Positions 1 to 10,726 of a DNA stretch of 64,000 nt are shown here, one piece after another (the first letter of the stretch is position 1; every line of letters starts with the position of its first letter). The stretch spans positions 1,178,001-1,242,000 of the forward strand of contig NC_089426.1 of the NCBI RefSeq assembly GCF_013426205.1, in the 5' to 3' direction. Below the pieces are notes generated by a model that was not told the DNA's origin, searched no databases, and saw nothing but the letters and a program-made list of their open reading frames with translations. A program made the position numbers and the translations under genes. Source of the stretch: Metarhizium brunneum (Eukaryota; Ascomycota; Sordariomycetes; Hypocreales; Clavicipitaceae).

Positions 1-933
1 GGCACCCTTTCTTCTGTCTTTCGCTAGTTCCAGAAACCCCGGCTATCTAGTTAGGGTTGGGTAGGGGTTGGGATTATCATCATCTAAAGGGAAGGATGAA
101 AGAATAGATGCGTACCAATAATAATAGCTAATGCAGCTAGAAACTCTATATAAAGGGTTAAATCTGGCATAATAGCTGCCCCCGGCGTATATTTATAGGC
201 CTGAACATAATAGACTAAGCAGAGCGTTGCCAATAATTGCAATGCCTTGCAATATGTAATACATTGAAAAATGTATACAATTTACTAAAAGGTAATTAAA
301 CTTCTTGGTCAAAATTCTAATACATAAAATATAACCATCGCTCTACCAAAACTCGCCAGAGAGTTAATCTTAGCCGTTGGAACGTGAGCCCTTGTTCCCT
401 GCTAGCCTATTTGGTTTTTAACGAACAGGGAGTAGCTGCACCGGGGCCCTCGTGAGTGCCGGCACAAACCCGACCGAGAGTACTACAAAGGCAAAAGGGT
501 ACGAATCAAATAAGTCGCTTACGACTTTGTTAATAGATCCTATGCAGCTAATTTAAACAAGCAAGGATAGGCGCTAGTGCGGAACATCACATTAACTATG
601 TAAATAAGAGACCAAGGTGTTTTCCATGGATCTGTATTATACTTCTATTACCGTAGATAATCCACGCGAAGAAGATAGCCATGAATTCTATACTTCTGAT
701 AATTTAAACAAAGCTTTTCGCCGTATATATCTATGGTAATTAAATTAAAATAAGCAGTAAGTATATAAAGTCTCCGATATTCTAATCTTATAAAATCAAT
801 ATGTAGAACCATGCTCTATCTATCCTAGTCATAAGCCACCCTGTCGCGTACTAGTAATATTTCGCTTTATTTTTATCCCATCTCATAGTTCAATATATTT
901 ATTTCAGACCAGATTATGCCATGATTTCCTTGT
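1..933. other. Intergenic, AT-rich, no gene seen
   Basis: No coding region with protein-like composition is visible on either strand. Stretches around 100-300 and 540-800 are AT-rich and look like decayed repeat sequence. A GC-richer patch at about 430-500 contains GTGCC/GGCAC words like those in the repeat patch near 21.5 kb. Confidence 0.5.
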
Positions 934-1413
934 TTAACTTTTTTTAAATACCACTTGTAGATCACCGCCGCAGTCTGCCCTGGGGAAGTTGTCGCATTCT
1001 CCCTTGAACTTGGCATGCCAGATCCGGACCTCCAGATAGCACTCGTGGAAAGGGGGCCACTTGTCTTGAGTAGAGACATCCATGGCGAGGGTGTTGGTAG
1101 TGCTCAGTGACTTGGACCATTCATAGGAGATGCTGTCGCCCAGGCTAACAGACGAGTCAACGGCAATCTTTACACCAATACTCCAGCCTTTGGTAATAGT
1201 CATGGATAGCGCTTGACTCTTGGCGGGATTGATGGGCTTTTTATAAGTGCCGGTTGTGATGCCCCTGAACGGAATCTTGTCCATTTTGACCCTCGTAGTG
1301 GCTTCAGATAACCCGGTCAATTCATTTCGAACTTGGTAGAAGACAGTCGCGCAGTTGAGATTAAGATACACGCGGACGACCGTTTCCAGCGTGCGAATCG
1401 ACCTTGTAAGGGT
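934..1413 (-). CDS. Beta-rich hypothetical protein, C-terminal exon only
   Basis: An open frame of about 159 codons ends at 934 but has no ATG at its 5' end; the first in-frame Met is about 45 residues in, so an upstream exon is missing or lost. The product is not recognised with confidence. It has long alternating polar/hydrophobic stretches rich in Ser and Thr, a run SLSTTNTLAMDVST, then a WPPF turn and a further strand with three Cys near the end. That pattern recalls the insertion-strand region of aerolysin/ETX-MTX2-type beta pore formers, but this is a resemblance in texture and not an identified motif. No 5' exon with a signal peptide was found between 1.4 and 2.0 kb, so it may be a gene fragment. 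Confidence 0.4.
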   Translation of the reverse strand, partial: TLTRSIRTLETVVRVYLNLNCATVFYQVRNELTGLSEATTRVKMDKIPFRGITTGTYKKPINPAKSQALSMTITKGWSIGVKIAVDSSVSLGDSISYEWSKSLSTTNTLAMDVSTQDKWPPFHECYLEVRIWHAKFKGECDNFPRADCGGDLQVVFKKS

Positions 1414-2063
1414 CAATTATGAGCTTTCCTCGATCATTTTACTATTCTACACATCAAATTCGTCAGTTTTATTTATTTCCCGCTTCAAGTTGGTTTGCCC
1501 GTAGGCAGTCGTGGCCAGTAGAAGGGGCCCAAGTGCGGGAGGAACTTCATCTTGAAGGAGGGACAAGAGGTAAAAGTGTAGGCAGAAGGTGCCTGAGAAT
1601 AAATTACATTAGCTCTTGAGAAAAACCTCCATCGATGCACAATACCACCTATATATACACACATTCAATCCAGAGATTCTAGCATATCAGCGTATTGGGA
1701 TTCATATTACACGCAGCCTCATATACATTGTATGGGTCTATGCTTTCTATCAGATCGTTCCGACATTATGCCGCGAGCCTGGAGTAATAGCTTCGGGCAT
1801 TTCCTCAGCGACTCACACAATCAGGGTCCGTTTGCTTGGAGTATATCTATTGGGAGCTGCATGCATGTCTCGGGCCCCGTCTCATCTCTACTCTGCACTC
1901 ATAAAGAAGTCTGGGTCGATTTATCGAGAATTGAATGCAACGCCAACTTATTTCATGACTACGCTTTATCACTCTTATTCTCCCATGTATGGCTTCTACT
2001 AAGTTTGGCTCCTTGAGCATGTGTCGTTGAAATGCTGGGTTCTACGTTGAGCCTCGCCACTCG
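1414..2063. other. Intergenic, nothing recognised
   Basis: Short ORFs here have no recognisable composition or motif. The region lies upstream of the beta-rich exon and would have to hold its missing 5' end. Confidence 0.4.
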
Positions 2064-2068
2064 ATCAA

Positions 2069-2272
2069 TATGACAAGGGCTCAATGCAGGGCTTAGAGCA
2101 ATAGCTCAATTCATCTAATAACAGTCTTTGGAATCAAAGGCCCTTGATTTTCCCCAAGGCCTCGTTGACCAAAGGGGTCGTTAAATAGAAGAAGTCGGTG
2201 AGGGACTTTGCCCTAGGTCTCGTGACCGTAGCCCTTGTGTAACCTTTGACATTGGGCCATTTCCGTGTCACA
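2069..2272 (+). mobile_element. Solo LTR, family A, with target duplication ATCAA
   Basis: This 204-bp block starts TATGACAAGGGC (the family consensus start is TGTGACAAGG, so one G-to-A change) and ends CCGTGTCACA. It is flanked by exact 5-bp direct repeats ATCAA at 2064-2068 and 2273-2277. TG..CA ends, 5-bp duplications and the absence of any internal retrotransposon sequence make it a solo LTR. Related copies are at about 2662, 10116, 23413 and 47124. Confidence 0.8.
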
Positions 2273-2661
2273 ATCAAGCTACTTGATACCTCCAAACGCG
2301 GAGGGAATGCAGTGGTATTAAGATGTTACACTGTGAACAAGCCCCAGCAAGTTTTAGTTCCGTGTTTTTAAAGTCTCCCGTTCAACTACGGAAATAGATT
2401 CAAGAAAAATTAAAACTGCAGAATCCAAGCTTGTGTTGATAGCAGCAGGCAGGGAAGTAGCCTTCTCGGCTCACAAGTATATCAATCGCAAGCAAAAGAA
2501 GCCAGAATTCGCATCTGAGACAGGCATGTCTTAGCGCCCGCGATGCACATCCTCCTTGTCGCCGCCGCCGTGCCGTTCTACTTTGAATACAGGGCTTGTC
2601 TCTACGTTCCATTCAAGCTGCATAGCCGCCGTGCCAGCAAATCAGCTCCACGTCACCCGGA

Positions 2662-2931
2662 TGCCGAGACAAGTGCAGGGCAACTGGGCTTGGAACAGAA
2701 GTTCTATTCAGACTGTAATAATCGACTTTGGGCCATTAAAGGTCCTTGGTTTTCCTCGAGGCCTTGAGGGGCGGAAGGCCCCTGTAGATACAAGAAGTCG
2801 GTGAGGGCTTATGCCTGAGGCAGCCCTCGCTTGTGACCGACTTCGGGCCTCGTGACCGCTACCTTTGTTGTTGTGTAACCGCACGTGCGTTGTTGGCCCA
2901 ACGCCCTTTGTTGTGTGCAAACCGTGTAACA
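2662..2931 (+). mobile_element. Divergent family-A LTR copy
   Basis: It shares with the other copies the core words AAAGGTCCTTGGTTTTCCTC, AGAAGTCGGTGAGGG, CTCGTGACCG and TTGTGTAACC, and ends ACCGTGTAACA. It is longer (about 270 bp), with extra sequence between the CTCGTGACCG and GTGTAACA parts. The left boundary is approximate and no target duplication is visible. Confidence 0.6.
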
Positions 2932-3498
2932 GGTGCAGTCTTGTCGTTGGGGGTTTCGGGCAGTCGCGAATCGGGGTACCCCAAAAGGAAAAAAAGTCCC
3001 GGCATACAAAGACCTTTTGTTGAGTTGAATAAAGGAAGATGTGAATGGGCATGTGAAAAGGCCGATATTAGGTGTATGAAACGATATTGATCCTTTGTCT
3101 GAATACCGCACGGCCCATGATGACTCATATCAACATTGGAACGGGCAATGGATATGACGGAACAGGGCGTCCGTACTCGCTCAATAGCCTGGCCTCTTTG
3201 TTCTGGGTCCCGGGGGTGGGGCGCTTGATAATATGCCAGTGCGATCAGTTCATAGCTAAACTTGCCACGAGAAACAGGACTCTCTACTGGTAAGCTAGTG
3301 TCCGACTTCCTGCAATTAAACATCATTGATCTGACTTGGGCAATTTGAGCGAAAGTTCAACCAGACCAGGTACCCGGCTGTCCGTACTATACAATAATCT
3401 GCCATGGTATATTAGTAAATACATGTGAACACGCACATCAATAACGCTCTAGGCTGTATATAAAGTTGTCTCCGGTAGAAACGGCAATTCCCCCCCAC
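2932..3498. other. Intergenic, 3' flank of the AT-hook gene
   Basis: No gene is supported. ORFs on both strands overlap one another and have low-complexity, non-protein-like composition. Confidence 0.4.
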
Positions 3499-5301
3499 TC
3501 ATTTATTCTTCCTTGGCCGCTCTCGTTTCCTGGGTACATTTGAGGTTTCTGTTGCTATATCTTTGCTTTTCTTAGGCCTAGCGGGGGCGGTTGTCCTCTC
3601 GGGTTTCGTCTGCGCGGCGGGACGTATGTTTGACCCGTTCTTCTTTCTCGGACGACCCGGCCCTCGCTTCACTCCGGCCTCGATACTTTTCCCCTTTGCA
3701 GCGGGCCGTCCCGGACCGGGTGTTGCCTTGGCGCGGCGAGTCTCTCTTGGAACGGGCTGGGCGGCTAGTGTTGCCGGTTTTGGTGCCAATGCAACCTTGG
3801 ATCTTTTGTTCGGCACGGTTTGCATCGGTGAGGACTCCGCGGGTCGTTTCTTGGCCGCGATCCTGGCACTACGGCGTGGCAGTGGCGGAAGAGATTCGCC
3901 CTGCTCTTGGGCTTCGTGTACTTGGTCTCGCGGTTGGCGCGGGCGTAGGTCTCGCGTTCTTTGGGATGGAGGCGAAGCAGCGTCTTCCCGTAGCTCAGAT
4001 GCCTCTTCGTCCTCGGCTGGCGGCGGCTCGTCGAACGTGTGGAAACGCCCGTGTTTCTTGAGAAAGAATTCAGCGGCGGGGTGAAGCCGTGGTTCATGCC
4101 CATCGACTCTCATCCTCGCACGGAACGCCTGTCTCTCTTTTCCGGCTTGTTCATTTTCTGCCCGACGGTCGACCAGCATTCCAGGAAAGTAATACCCAGA
4201 GTAGTCATACCTTTTGATCCCCCAGAAACCTTGCTGTTCGGATTCTGGGAGGTTTATAGTCTCTAGCTCATCAATCTCAGAGGGAGTAAAGTCCATTTCG
4301 GCCGACACGTCTAGCGGGTCTTCCTTCATCGGGTTGAGGGGTGCCAGATCTTCGGGCTCTGGGGAGGGGGACTCGTGCCGCCACTTCCAGGCTGTGACGC
4401 AGTTGCCCCTGTCGAGCTCGTCTCGCCAGTCCCCCCGTTCTTTCCACCACTTGATCACTTGTTCCCGGGCCGAGTACGAGTAGCGGCCATGGCCCTCATT
4501 GGAGAGGCGCTGGAATCTGTGAGATTCCTCGGCCACCTCGAGCTGAAAGATGAACCAGGGCTGAGAGATGAGGAAAGCCTCTGCTTCGGCGGCAGTAGTG
4601 TCTTGTCCAGGGCAGGACCGGGGAACCACGGGGGCATACTCACCACGCGCTAGGTTTTGGCGAAGACGCACAGCGCGTGCAGCGAGCTCGTATTGATAAC
4701 TGCTCCCGGGGCCAAGGCCGTTCACTGGTGTCGCGGGCTCCCACCACCACTTCCAGTCATCCCACTCGTCGCGAGGCTGGACCTGACGGCCGGCAAACCC
4801 CCAGTCTGGATTCCAGACGCCGAGCTTCTCCCAGCGACGTTTGACGTTGTGACGAACAACAACACCCATGCGCCGATGGAAATTCCGTGTTCTAAACTCT
4901 TCGGGCAACGGCCACCTGGGAATATTTTCTTCAAACCGTCTCCGCTCAAATTTGGATTCCGAGTAATAAGAATCATGAGGACGTAAGCGCTGCTCCACAG
5001 AGCTGGCAATTAGTTCGGCTTCGAAGTCGTTGATGGGGCGCTCCATGACGGCCTGTAGCTCCGTTGGAATCTGTAGACACAGTGGTGGTACCATGAAATC
5101 TGCCTCGTGATCCGACGACTCGGTCGACGAGACGTAGGGCGGGGGGTCATCGCGCTCAAAGCGGCGCAGGTGTCGCAAGTTGTCGTTTGAAGCGATTGCC
5201 TCGAGACGAGGCATGGCCTGGTCGCTCACGGCCTGATTGAAATGGACCGGGTCGAAAAAGGGAGGCATGGTGTGGTTTGGCGGAAGGGTTGGGAGTGGCA
5301 A
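3499..5301 (-). CDS. Hypothetical protein with C-terminal AT-hooks
   Basis: Single-exon ORF of 600 residues. The N-terminal two thirds is Trp-, Arg- and Glu-rich without a family I recognise. The C-terminal part from about residue 440 is disordered and basic, with AT-hook cores GPGRP (529-533) and RGPGRPRKK (546-554) and a final basic RKRERPRK. AT-hooks bind the minor groove of AT-rich DNA, so a nuclear, chromatin-associated role is inferred. Two in-frame Mets lie at residues 1 and 12; I kept the first. It is transcribed divergently from the kinase-like gene starting 379 bp away, so the two may share a promoter. Coding sequence is much more GC-rich than the flanks. Gene confidence is high; function is unknown. 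Confidence 0.75.
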   Translation of the reverse strand: MPLPTLPPNHTMPPFFDPVHFNQAVSDQAMPRLEAIASNDNLRHLRRFERDDPPPYVSSTESSDHEADFMVPPLCLQIPTELQAVMERPINDFEAELIASSVEQRLRPHDSYYSESKFERRRFEENIPRWPLPEEFRTRNFHRRMGVVVRHNVKRRWEKLGVWNPDWGFAGRQVQPRDEWDDWKWWWEPATPVNGLGPGSSYQYELAARAVRLRQNLARGEYAPVVPRSCPGQDTTAAEAEAFLISQPWFIFQLEVAEESHRFQRLSNEGHGRYSYSAREQVIKWWKERGDWRDELDRGNCVTAWKWRHESPSPEPEDLAPLNPMKEDPLDVSAEMDFTPSEIDELETINLPESEQQGFWGIKRYDYSGYYFPGMLVDRRAENEQAGKERQAFRARMRVDGHEPRLHPAAEFFLKKHGRFHTFDEPPPAEDEEASELREDAASPPSQRTRDLRPRQPRDQVHEAQEQGESLPPLPRRSARIAAKKRPAESSPMQTVPNKRSKVALAPKPATLAAQPVPRETRRAKATPGPGRPAAKGKSIEAGVKRGPGRPRKKNGSNIRPAAQTKPERTTAPARPKKSKDIATETSNVPRKRERPRKNK

Positions 5302-5679
5302 ATGAGCGTGCCGTCTGGTTTCACGCCGTGAAGTCGGATGGGGGAAGACATCGAGCCAAGGACTACATACCTACCTTAAGTAGGTATTGACATGTAGGTA
5401 TAAAATGTCTGGTCCTGGTTGACCGAGATTGATGCGTGCACCAGGCCTTATCAGCGCGCGCAAGTGTCTGGTCAATGCAGCTCTGGCAGAGGGACAGCAA
5501 ATCAGGAGGCGGGCAACAGGCCAGGCAGCACTGTTGACCCCCTGCACGAGCCATGACGCGGGCGCATCGCGGGCGGGTAGCGGATCGACCAGTAGACGGC
5601 GAACAGCAACGCGGCGCTTCCATACGATACAACCCCTGAATTATTATCAAAAAGATTCACTCTCAACCCCGACATCTTT

Positions 5680-6615
5680 ATGCCCTTGAGAGAAGGGTCC
5701 TTGAAATCGCTCATCACGGACAAAAACTTTCACGACTATGAACATTTGTACTTCGACGTGGTAACCCAGATGCTCAGCGCCCTGGATTACCTGGCGAGTG
5801 CGCGCCTGGTCCACCGGGACGTGAAACCCGAGAACATTCTCTACTACTCCTCGGGCCAAATCGCTGGCAGTGGCTACCATTTTCAGCTGGCTGACTTTGG
5901 ATTCGCCCATTACCACGATCTGGCTACAAGCAAGTGCGGCACAGGCTATTATCGGGCCCCTGAGCTGGTGCCTGAAAAGAGCAAAGTGGACGCGCCGCAG
6001 AGCCATAAGATGGACGTATGGTCCCTCTTTGCTACCATGGTTGCCGTCGATTCCAAGTTTGAAAGCTTTCCAATCCTTACCTCTGACTATGGCATCATTC
6101 TAAAGACATTGCTGGCGAAAGCCCGAGAGTCCCCATTATACGCGCACATGGGGAGGCTGCATCCAGATTGCCGGGCCTCGGCGGCTCAGATCCTTAGCGA
6201 ACACTTTGCAGGCTGGGGGTTATCAACACCGCAATCGAGAATCACCCCGATAGAGCCCGAGCTAGAGCTACAAGAGGCTGCTCCTCAAAACCTGTTGCCA
6301 ACTGCCGGGCCTAGGGCACCCCGCGAGATGGAGAATGACCATGATATGGAGAATGACCACGGTATGGGGAATGACCACGAGATGAGGAATGACCACGGGA
6401 AACCTCGCCAGAAAGCAGCGTCTTCCCTCGGCCGCTTAATCACATATCCGCCGCCATGGTCCCACAAGCAGCAGGGCATACCGGTGAACAAAAATGGCGT
6501 TAGGAAGCGCCGGGCGAGACGGAGCGCCCGCCCCAGCCCACGACAACAAAGGTTGCTTGTTCGGAATGAACCAGAAAAAGGTGGTCCGCCTGTGCCTGGG
6601 GCATTTATCGACTAG
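5680..6615 (+). CDS. Serine/threonine protein kinase lacking the N-lobe
   Basis: Codes for 311 residues. The catalytic loop HRDVKPEN (45-52, catalytic Asp47), the DFG metal-binding motif (72-74) and the APE motif (93-95) are intact, followed by the DVW helix of a kinase C-lobe. The protein starts at the hinge region: the glycine-rich loop and the ATP-positioning Lys of the N-lobe are absent. The frame stays open upstream of this ATG for about 30 codons to a stop near 5594 and shows no N-lobe motif, and no clear upstream exon was found between 5301 and 5600. The tail carries four copies of a six-residue unit MxNDHx (217-240) and a basic C-terminus. It is either a truncated or degenerate kinase or a gene with a distant, unrecognised first exon. 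Catalysis without an N-lobe is unlikely. Confidence 0.65.
   Translation: MPLREGSLKSLITDKNFHDYEHLYFDVVTQMLSALDYLASARLVHRDVKPENILYYSSGQIAGSGYHFQLADFGFAHYHDLATSKCGTGYYRAPELVPEKSKVDAPQSHKMDVWSLFATMVAVDSKFESFPILTSDYGIILKTLLAKARESPLYAHMGRLHPDCRASAAQILSEHFAGWGLSTPQSRITPIEPELELQEAAPQNLLPTAGPRAPREMENDHDMENDHGMGNDHEMRNDHGKPRQKAASSLGRLITYPPPWSHKQQGIPVNKNGVRKRRARRSARPSPRQQRLLVRNEPEKGGPPVPGAFID
6328..6399 (+). repeat. 18-bp coding minisatellite, four copies
   Basis: Four in-frame 18-bp units within the kinase-like gene encode MENDHD, MENDHG, MGNDHE and MRNDHG. Units differ by few substitutions, so the array is young and probably length-variable. Confidence 0.85.
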
Positions 6616-7836
6616 AGGAGGCTGAAAAGCATATGTGAAGCTTCTATCACAGGATGCTATCTAGACAAGTATAGTAGGAAAGAAGTCTACATATGTAGCA
6701 ACAAGTATATTATCCATTAAAAGGGTTTATTTAGTGTGATCTCTAGAACAATTAGTACTTTTACTACTGTGTAAGTAGTATAAGGAACTAAAACTAGGCT
6801 TTTATATACTTGTATATAATAATTATATAAAATCTATTTATATTTAAATCATTTAATCAGCTTATTATAATTATTTTATTACTTACTAGTAAATTTCAAC
6901 GCTAGTAGCTAATTAATATTAACTATAATTAAAAGTACTAATTACGCTGGAGGAAATACTAAATAAACCCTCCCTTTTAGTCGGTCTCTCTACTATGAAG
7001 GTTCTAAGGTTCATGTTAGAAACATCAATGTCTTGTTTCGTGTTTCCACCCCAAGTCTGTCAGAAGTATAAAAAGACCTTTTCTCACTGGAAAGGTAAAA
7101 GTTTTTGAGATATAGGATTCACTTACTTTCTGGTCGTTCTATCGCATGCAAGAGCCATAATCCATGCGGTCCCCAGTCAAGGGCCGACGAAATAAGGGAA
7201 CATTGAAATGTCAGCGTTGGCCAAGTTGTGTAGAGAGTCCCATGTATTTCCAATCCCGCTGCAGGAAGAGTCAGGTTGAGCGACTAGAGGACCCCCGGCA
7301 AGTTGAACTATCTTTTGCCGTAAGGACCGTTTGCGTCAATCATGTCCGCCGAGCGGCCGGTTCATGACGTCGTTGATCTTGACTAATTCCTGCCATGTGG
7401 TTCCTCTTAGCTTCCATCGCCCTGCACCTCAATCCGCGGCGGGTTGACCAACACCTACATGCAGGAACTGTCACTCAAAGACCTGGACTGCATTATGATT
7501 CATCAGGTAAGTAGTATGGACCGGTGGGCGAAATTTCGCGATTGTCCACGGTGAGCCAAGCCGTGGGCGTGCCATGGCCGGTTGTTGTGGGTTTTGAGCA
7601 CCATGACGAAAGATGCTGCTGTGCAAAGCCTTTGTGGATGTAATAAATACGCAGACTATTGGTGGGAAAACTAGACAAGACGAATAAACGTCCAGTTTGC
7701 CGATTGTCAACTATACATACGTTGTCCGACCCTCTGCCGCAGCAAGCTGTTCCTAGTCCTCTAGCCTAGGCAAAAAAAGAAGGACCAGACAGTAATCATT
7801 GCGTCGAGTTCCGATCAGGTCTTTCACAACTTCAAC
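6616..7836. other. Intergenic, AT-rich block then MFS promoter
   Basis: Positions 6660-6960 are strongly AT-rich with TA-dense text typical of RIP-decayed repeat sequence. From about 7000 to 7836 composition is normal; no protein-like ORF is supported. The last few hundred bases form the upstream region of the transporter gene. Confidence 0.5.
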
Positions 7837-9662
7837 ATGCAGCAAGTTCCTTCCTCGCCCCAGTCGGATGAGTGTGCTCAAATGAGCGTCCCTGTCGCCG
7901 GTCTCGAGGGTTTGACGCTGTACGAGAAGAAATGTCGCCTGGTCAACCGAGAAATCGATCGTCAGGGCATGGGCCGATACCAGTGGTACATCTGGATCCT
8001 GTGCGGGCTCGGCTACTTTCTTGATCTTCTCTGGGCCCAGGCGTTTAGTCCCGTACAGCAAGAGATGGGCTTTCGGGACAGTCAGTCGGGAAACATTTCG
8101 ACGAGCTTCAACGCTGGCCTAACTGCGGGCGCTATATTCTGGGGCTTGATTTCAGACATTGTCGGTCAGTGCCTTTATACTCGTCAAGTGTCTAACCCTC
8201 CGTTGTCCGTTCGAGCACACTGGCCTAACAGTCGACAGTTCAGGTCGCCGCTGGGCATTCAATCTGACCTGCCTCCTCTCATGCACCTTCGGCCTCTGTC
8301 TCGGCTTCTCAAATGATTACAAAACCCTGCTTGTCATCACTGCCTTTGTTGGCTTCGGAGTCGGCGGGAATATCCCCGTCGACAGTGCCATCTTTCTTGA
8401 ATTTGTTCCACAAGTGAGTATACGCCATCGGCGGCGAAGCCACATGTGGCTAACTTTGCATTGAGAACCGCCGCTTCCTGCTTGCGTGTTTGTCCGTCTT
8501 TCAGCCTCTGGGAGTGGTCGTGTGCAGCGCCATTGCTTTTGGCTTCATCCCCGTCTATGCGTGCTCTCCAAACTTTTCCGAGAAGGATCCTCTGCAATCG
8601 TGCCGTACCGCCGCTCCGGGGGCTGCTTGCTGCTCGCGTTCCGACAACATGGGCTGGCGTTACTTTCTGTATACGCTAGGTGCCATATCGTTTGTGGTAT
8701 TCTTTTTACGATTTGCCGTCTTTACGTTTCGGGAAACCCCCAAGTATCTTCTATACAAGGGAGAAGATGCCAAGGCCATAGCGACAATGCAGCACATGGC
8801 CAAGGTAAATAGACAGCAGTGTCGCCTAACTATTGAGGACTTTCAGGCCCTCGAACCAAACGGCTGCAGTGAAGAGGTAAGATCGTCCGACTTATTGATC
8901 CCTGGCCAGAAGGGTGTTTCGTTGGCGAGAGAGAGCTCTATCAAGTTTCGCCGATGGCTCGAGAGATACAAGATGCTGTTTGATGGCTTTCAGATGACGC
9001 GACTTACCATCCTGGTATGGCTCACTTACATTATGGACTTTTGGGGATTCACAGTTGCTGGTAGGTTTCCTCCTCAACATCCTGGTGGTGGTGGCAACTA
9101 ACTTGTTTACACATTACTAGGCTTCTATCTTCCCCGAATCTTGGCTCTCAAAAATGGCGCCGCGTCCGCCAGCCTTGCATTCACCTATGCCGCATACATC
9201 TACACCTATGCTCCGGGTATCATTGGCGTCCTACTAGGCGCGTTTGTCTGCCGTGTTCCCGCAATCGGGCGCAAGTGGACAATGGCCGTGTCGTCGGGTC
9301 TCATGGGCGCATCCATCCTGCTCCTCTCAAAAGCCGACACAATCGCGAAAAATGAGGGCCTTTTCGCCCTCCAGTACTTCTTTCAGTCCATGTTTAATGC
9401 CGTCTTGTATGGATGGACGCCCGAGGCATTCCCTGCGCCTGTAAGAGGGACGGCATGTGGAGTGGCCAGTTTCTGGGGTCGGCTGTTCGGTATTATTAGC
9501 CCCCTGATTGCGCAGCACTTGTATGGGAGAACGACGGGGCATGACGGCAATGGAGATATTAACAGCGTGCTTTATTTGGCGGGGGGCGTGTCGTTGGGGT
9601 GCGTGGTGACTACGGCGTTGTTGCCGTCCAAACTGATGGAGGCCCAGGATGAACGCTCGTGA
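7837..9662 (+). CDS. MFS transporter (SV2/sugar-porter-like)
   Basis: Four exons join cleanly: 7837-8164, 8244-8413, 8466-9060 and 9121-9662, with GT..AG introns of 79, 52 and 60 nt, giving 544 residues. Hydrophobic segments fit twelve membrane helices. After helix 2 there is a conserved GLISDIVGRRWAF loop, reconstituted across intron 1, matching the MFS loop 2-3 motif GxxxDxxGRR. The segment GVGGNIPVDSAIFLEF and the phrase RETPKYLL before the large central loop are typical of fungal SVOP/sugar-porter-like transporters of the plasma membrane. The substrate cannot be deduced; organic acids, sugars or other small solutes are all possible. An LTR copy lies about 450 bp downstream. Confidence 0.88.
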
Positions 9663-10115
9663 GCGGTGATTTGTAGTTTCAATGATGAGGCAACATGACT
9701 CTTTCCCTTTGAAATCCACTGCCGCACGACAACAGTCATGGAAATTTATCTCGTTCAACTATGAGAGAATCATCTCCTCTCGCATACTGTGACCCTGGCC
9801 TAGGATGTGTTGAAGAACTGCACTGGAATGGGTATACGGCGTATACTGAGTTTGAGCTGCGTATTCCACTTGGAGAGTATAGGTTCAAGAAATCTGTTTG
9901 ACAGACCGCGAGTCAGGATATGGCTTCTGTACCCAAGAGCACTCAATGGTTATTGTAAGCAGTCACGCGTCATGGTGGAACCAAGACCAAGATAAACACA
10001 GATGCTCAGTAGACCTATTTCAAAACCGAAGCTGTCCATTTGCGTATTGGGGCCGAAATCTTGATCCGGCTAAGCGTTTTATTGTAGTAGTATTCGTTTT
10101 AGATGAATCGGCTCT
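9663..10115. other. Intergenic, nothing recognised
   Basis: Region between the transporter stop and the inverted LTR copy. No ORF with protein-like composition and no motif was seen. Confidence 0.4.
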
Positions 10116-10307
10116 TGTCACACAGGGTTGGTTACACGAGGGCTATGATCACGGGACCTAGCGCAGAAACCTCACCGACTTGTTGTATTCCAAGAGCTCT
10201 TTGGTCAGCCGGGCCTTGAGGAAAACCACAGGCAAGGACCTTTGATACCAAAGACTCTTATTAGATGAATCGAGTCATGATGCTCCAAGCCTTTCGCCCT
10301 TGTCACA
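10116..10307 (-). mobile_element. Family-A LTR copy, reverse orientation
   Basis: The reverse complement starts TGTGACAAGGGC and contains the family core (CTTTGGTATCAAAGGTCCTT, AAGTCGGTGAGG, CGTGAT) and ends with GTGTGACA. About 192 bp. Flanking 5-mers (GCTCT and CATTC) do not match, so the target duplication has decayed or one boundary is off by a few bases. Confidence 0.7.
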
Positions 10308-10726
10308 CATTCTGCTAGGAGCAAGAGCGTCGAGAAAGATTGGTGTATGGTCGTGAGTATCCTTGACCCCTGGAATATCCATCTCAGTCTGCAGCCCTGC
10401 TGTCGCATCGAGACAAGGCCAAAATACTACACACCAAGCTGATAGAGGAGCAGTGACAGCTTGAAGGCTGTAGAGGCTCAAGCCACGCCGAGGGTTGCGT
10501 CCCGTGGATCGTCGTCAGCCACTGTCGAAAGCGTCCACAATGACGTACTCCGGGGACATCAACCAGCCCATCCAATTCCAGTCGCGCTGCGTTTTATTTC
10601 GACATCAGACGATTTGCTGTGGCAGAGTAATCCAGACGTTTCGCAGTCTTGACACTCTACCGCGCGCCGCCATCTCGCCATTAGTCCATTCGCTCGCGGC
10701 CATCGCCCGACAACGTAGACGCTGCG
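10308..10726. other. Upstream region of the Nudix gene
   Basis: No separate gene is supported; a 118-codon ORF overlapping the start of the Nudix gene looks like shadow coding. Confidence 0.4.

Noticed and set aside
2069..2931. The two neighbouring LTR copies as ends of one TRIM element
   Set aside because: The first copy has its own exact target duplication on both sides and the outer flanks of the pair do not match.
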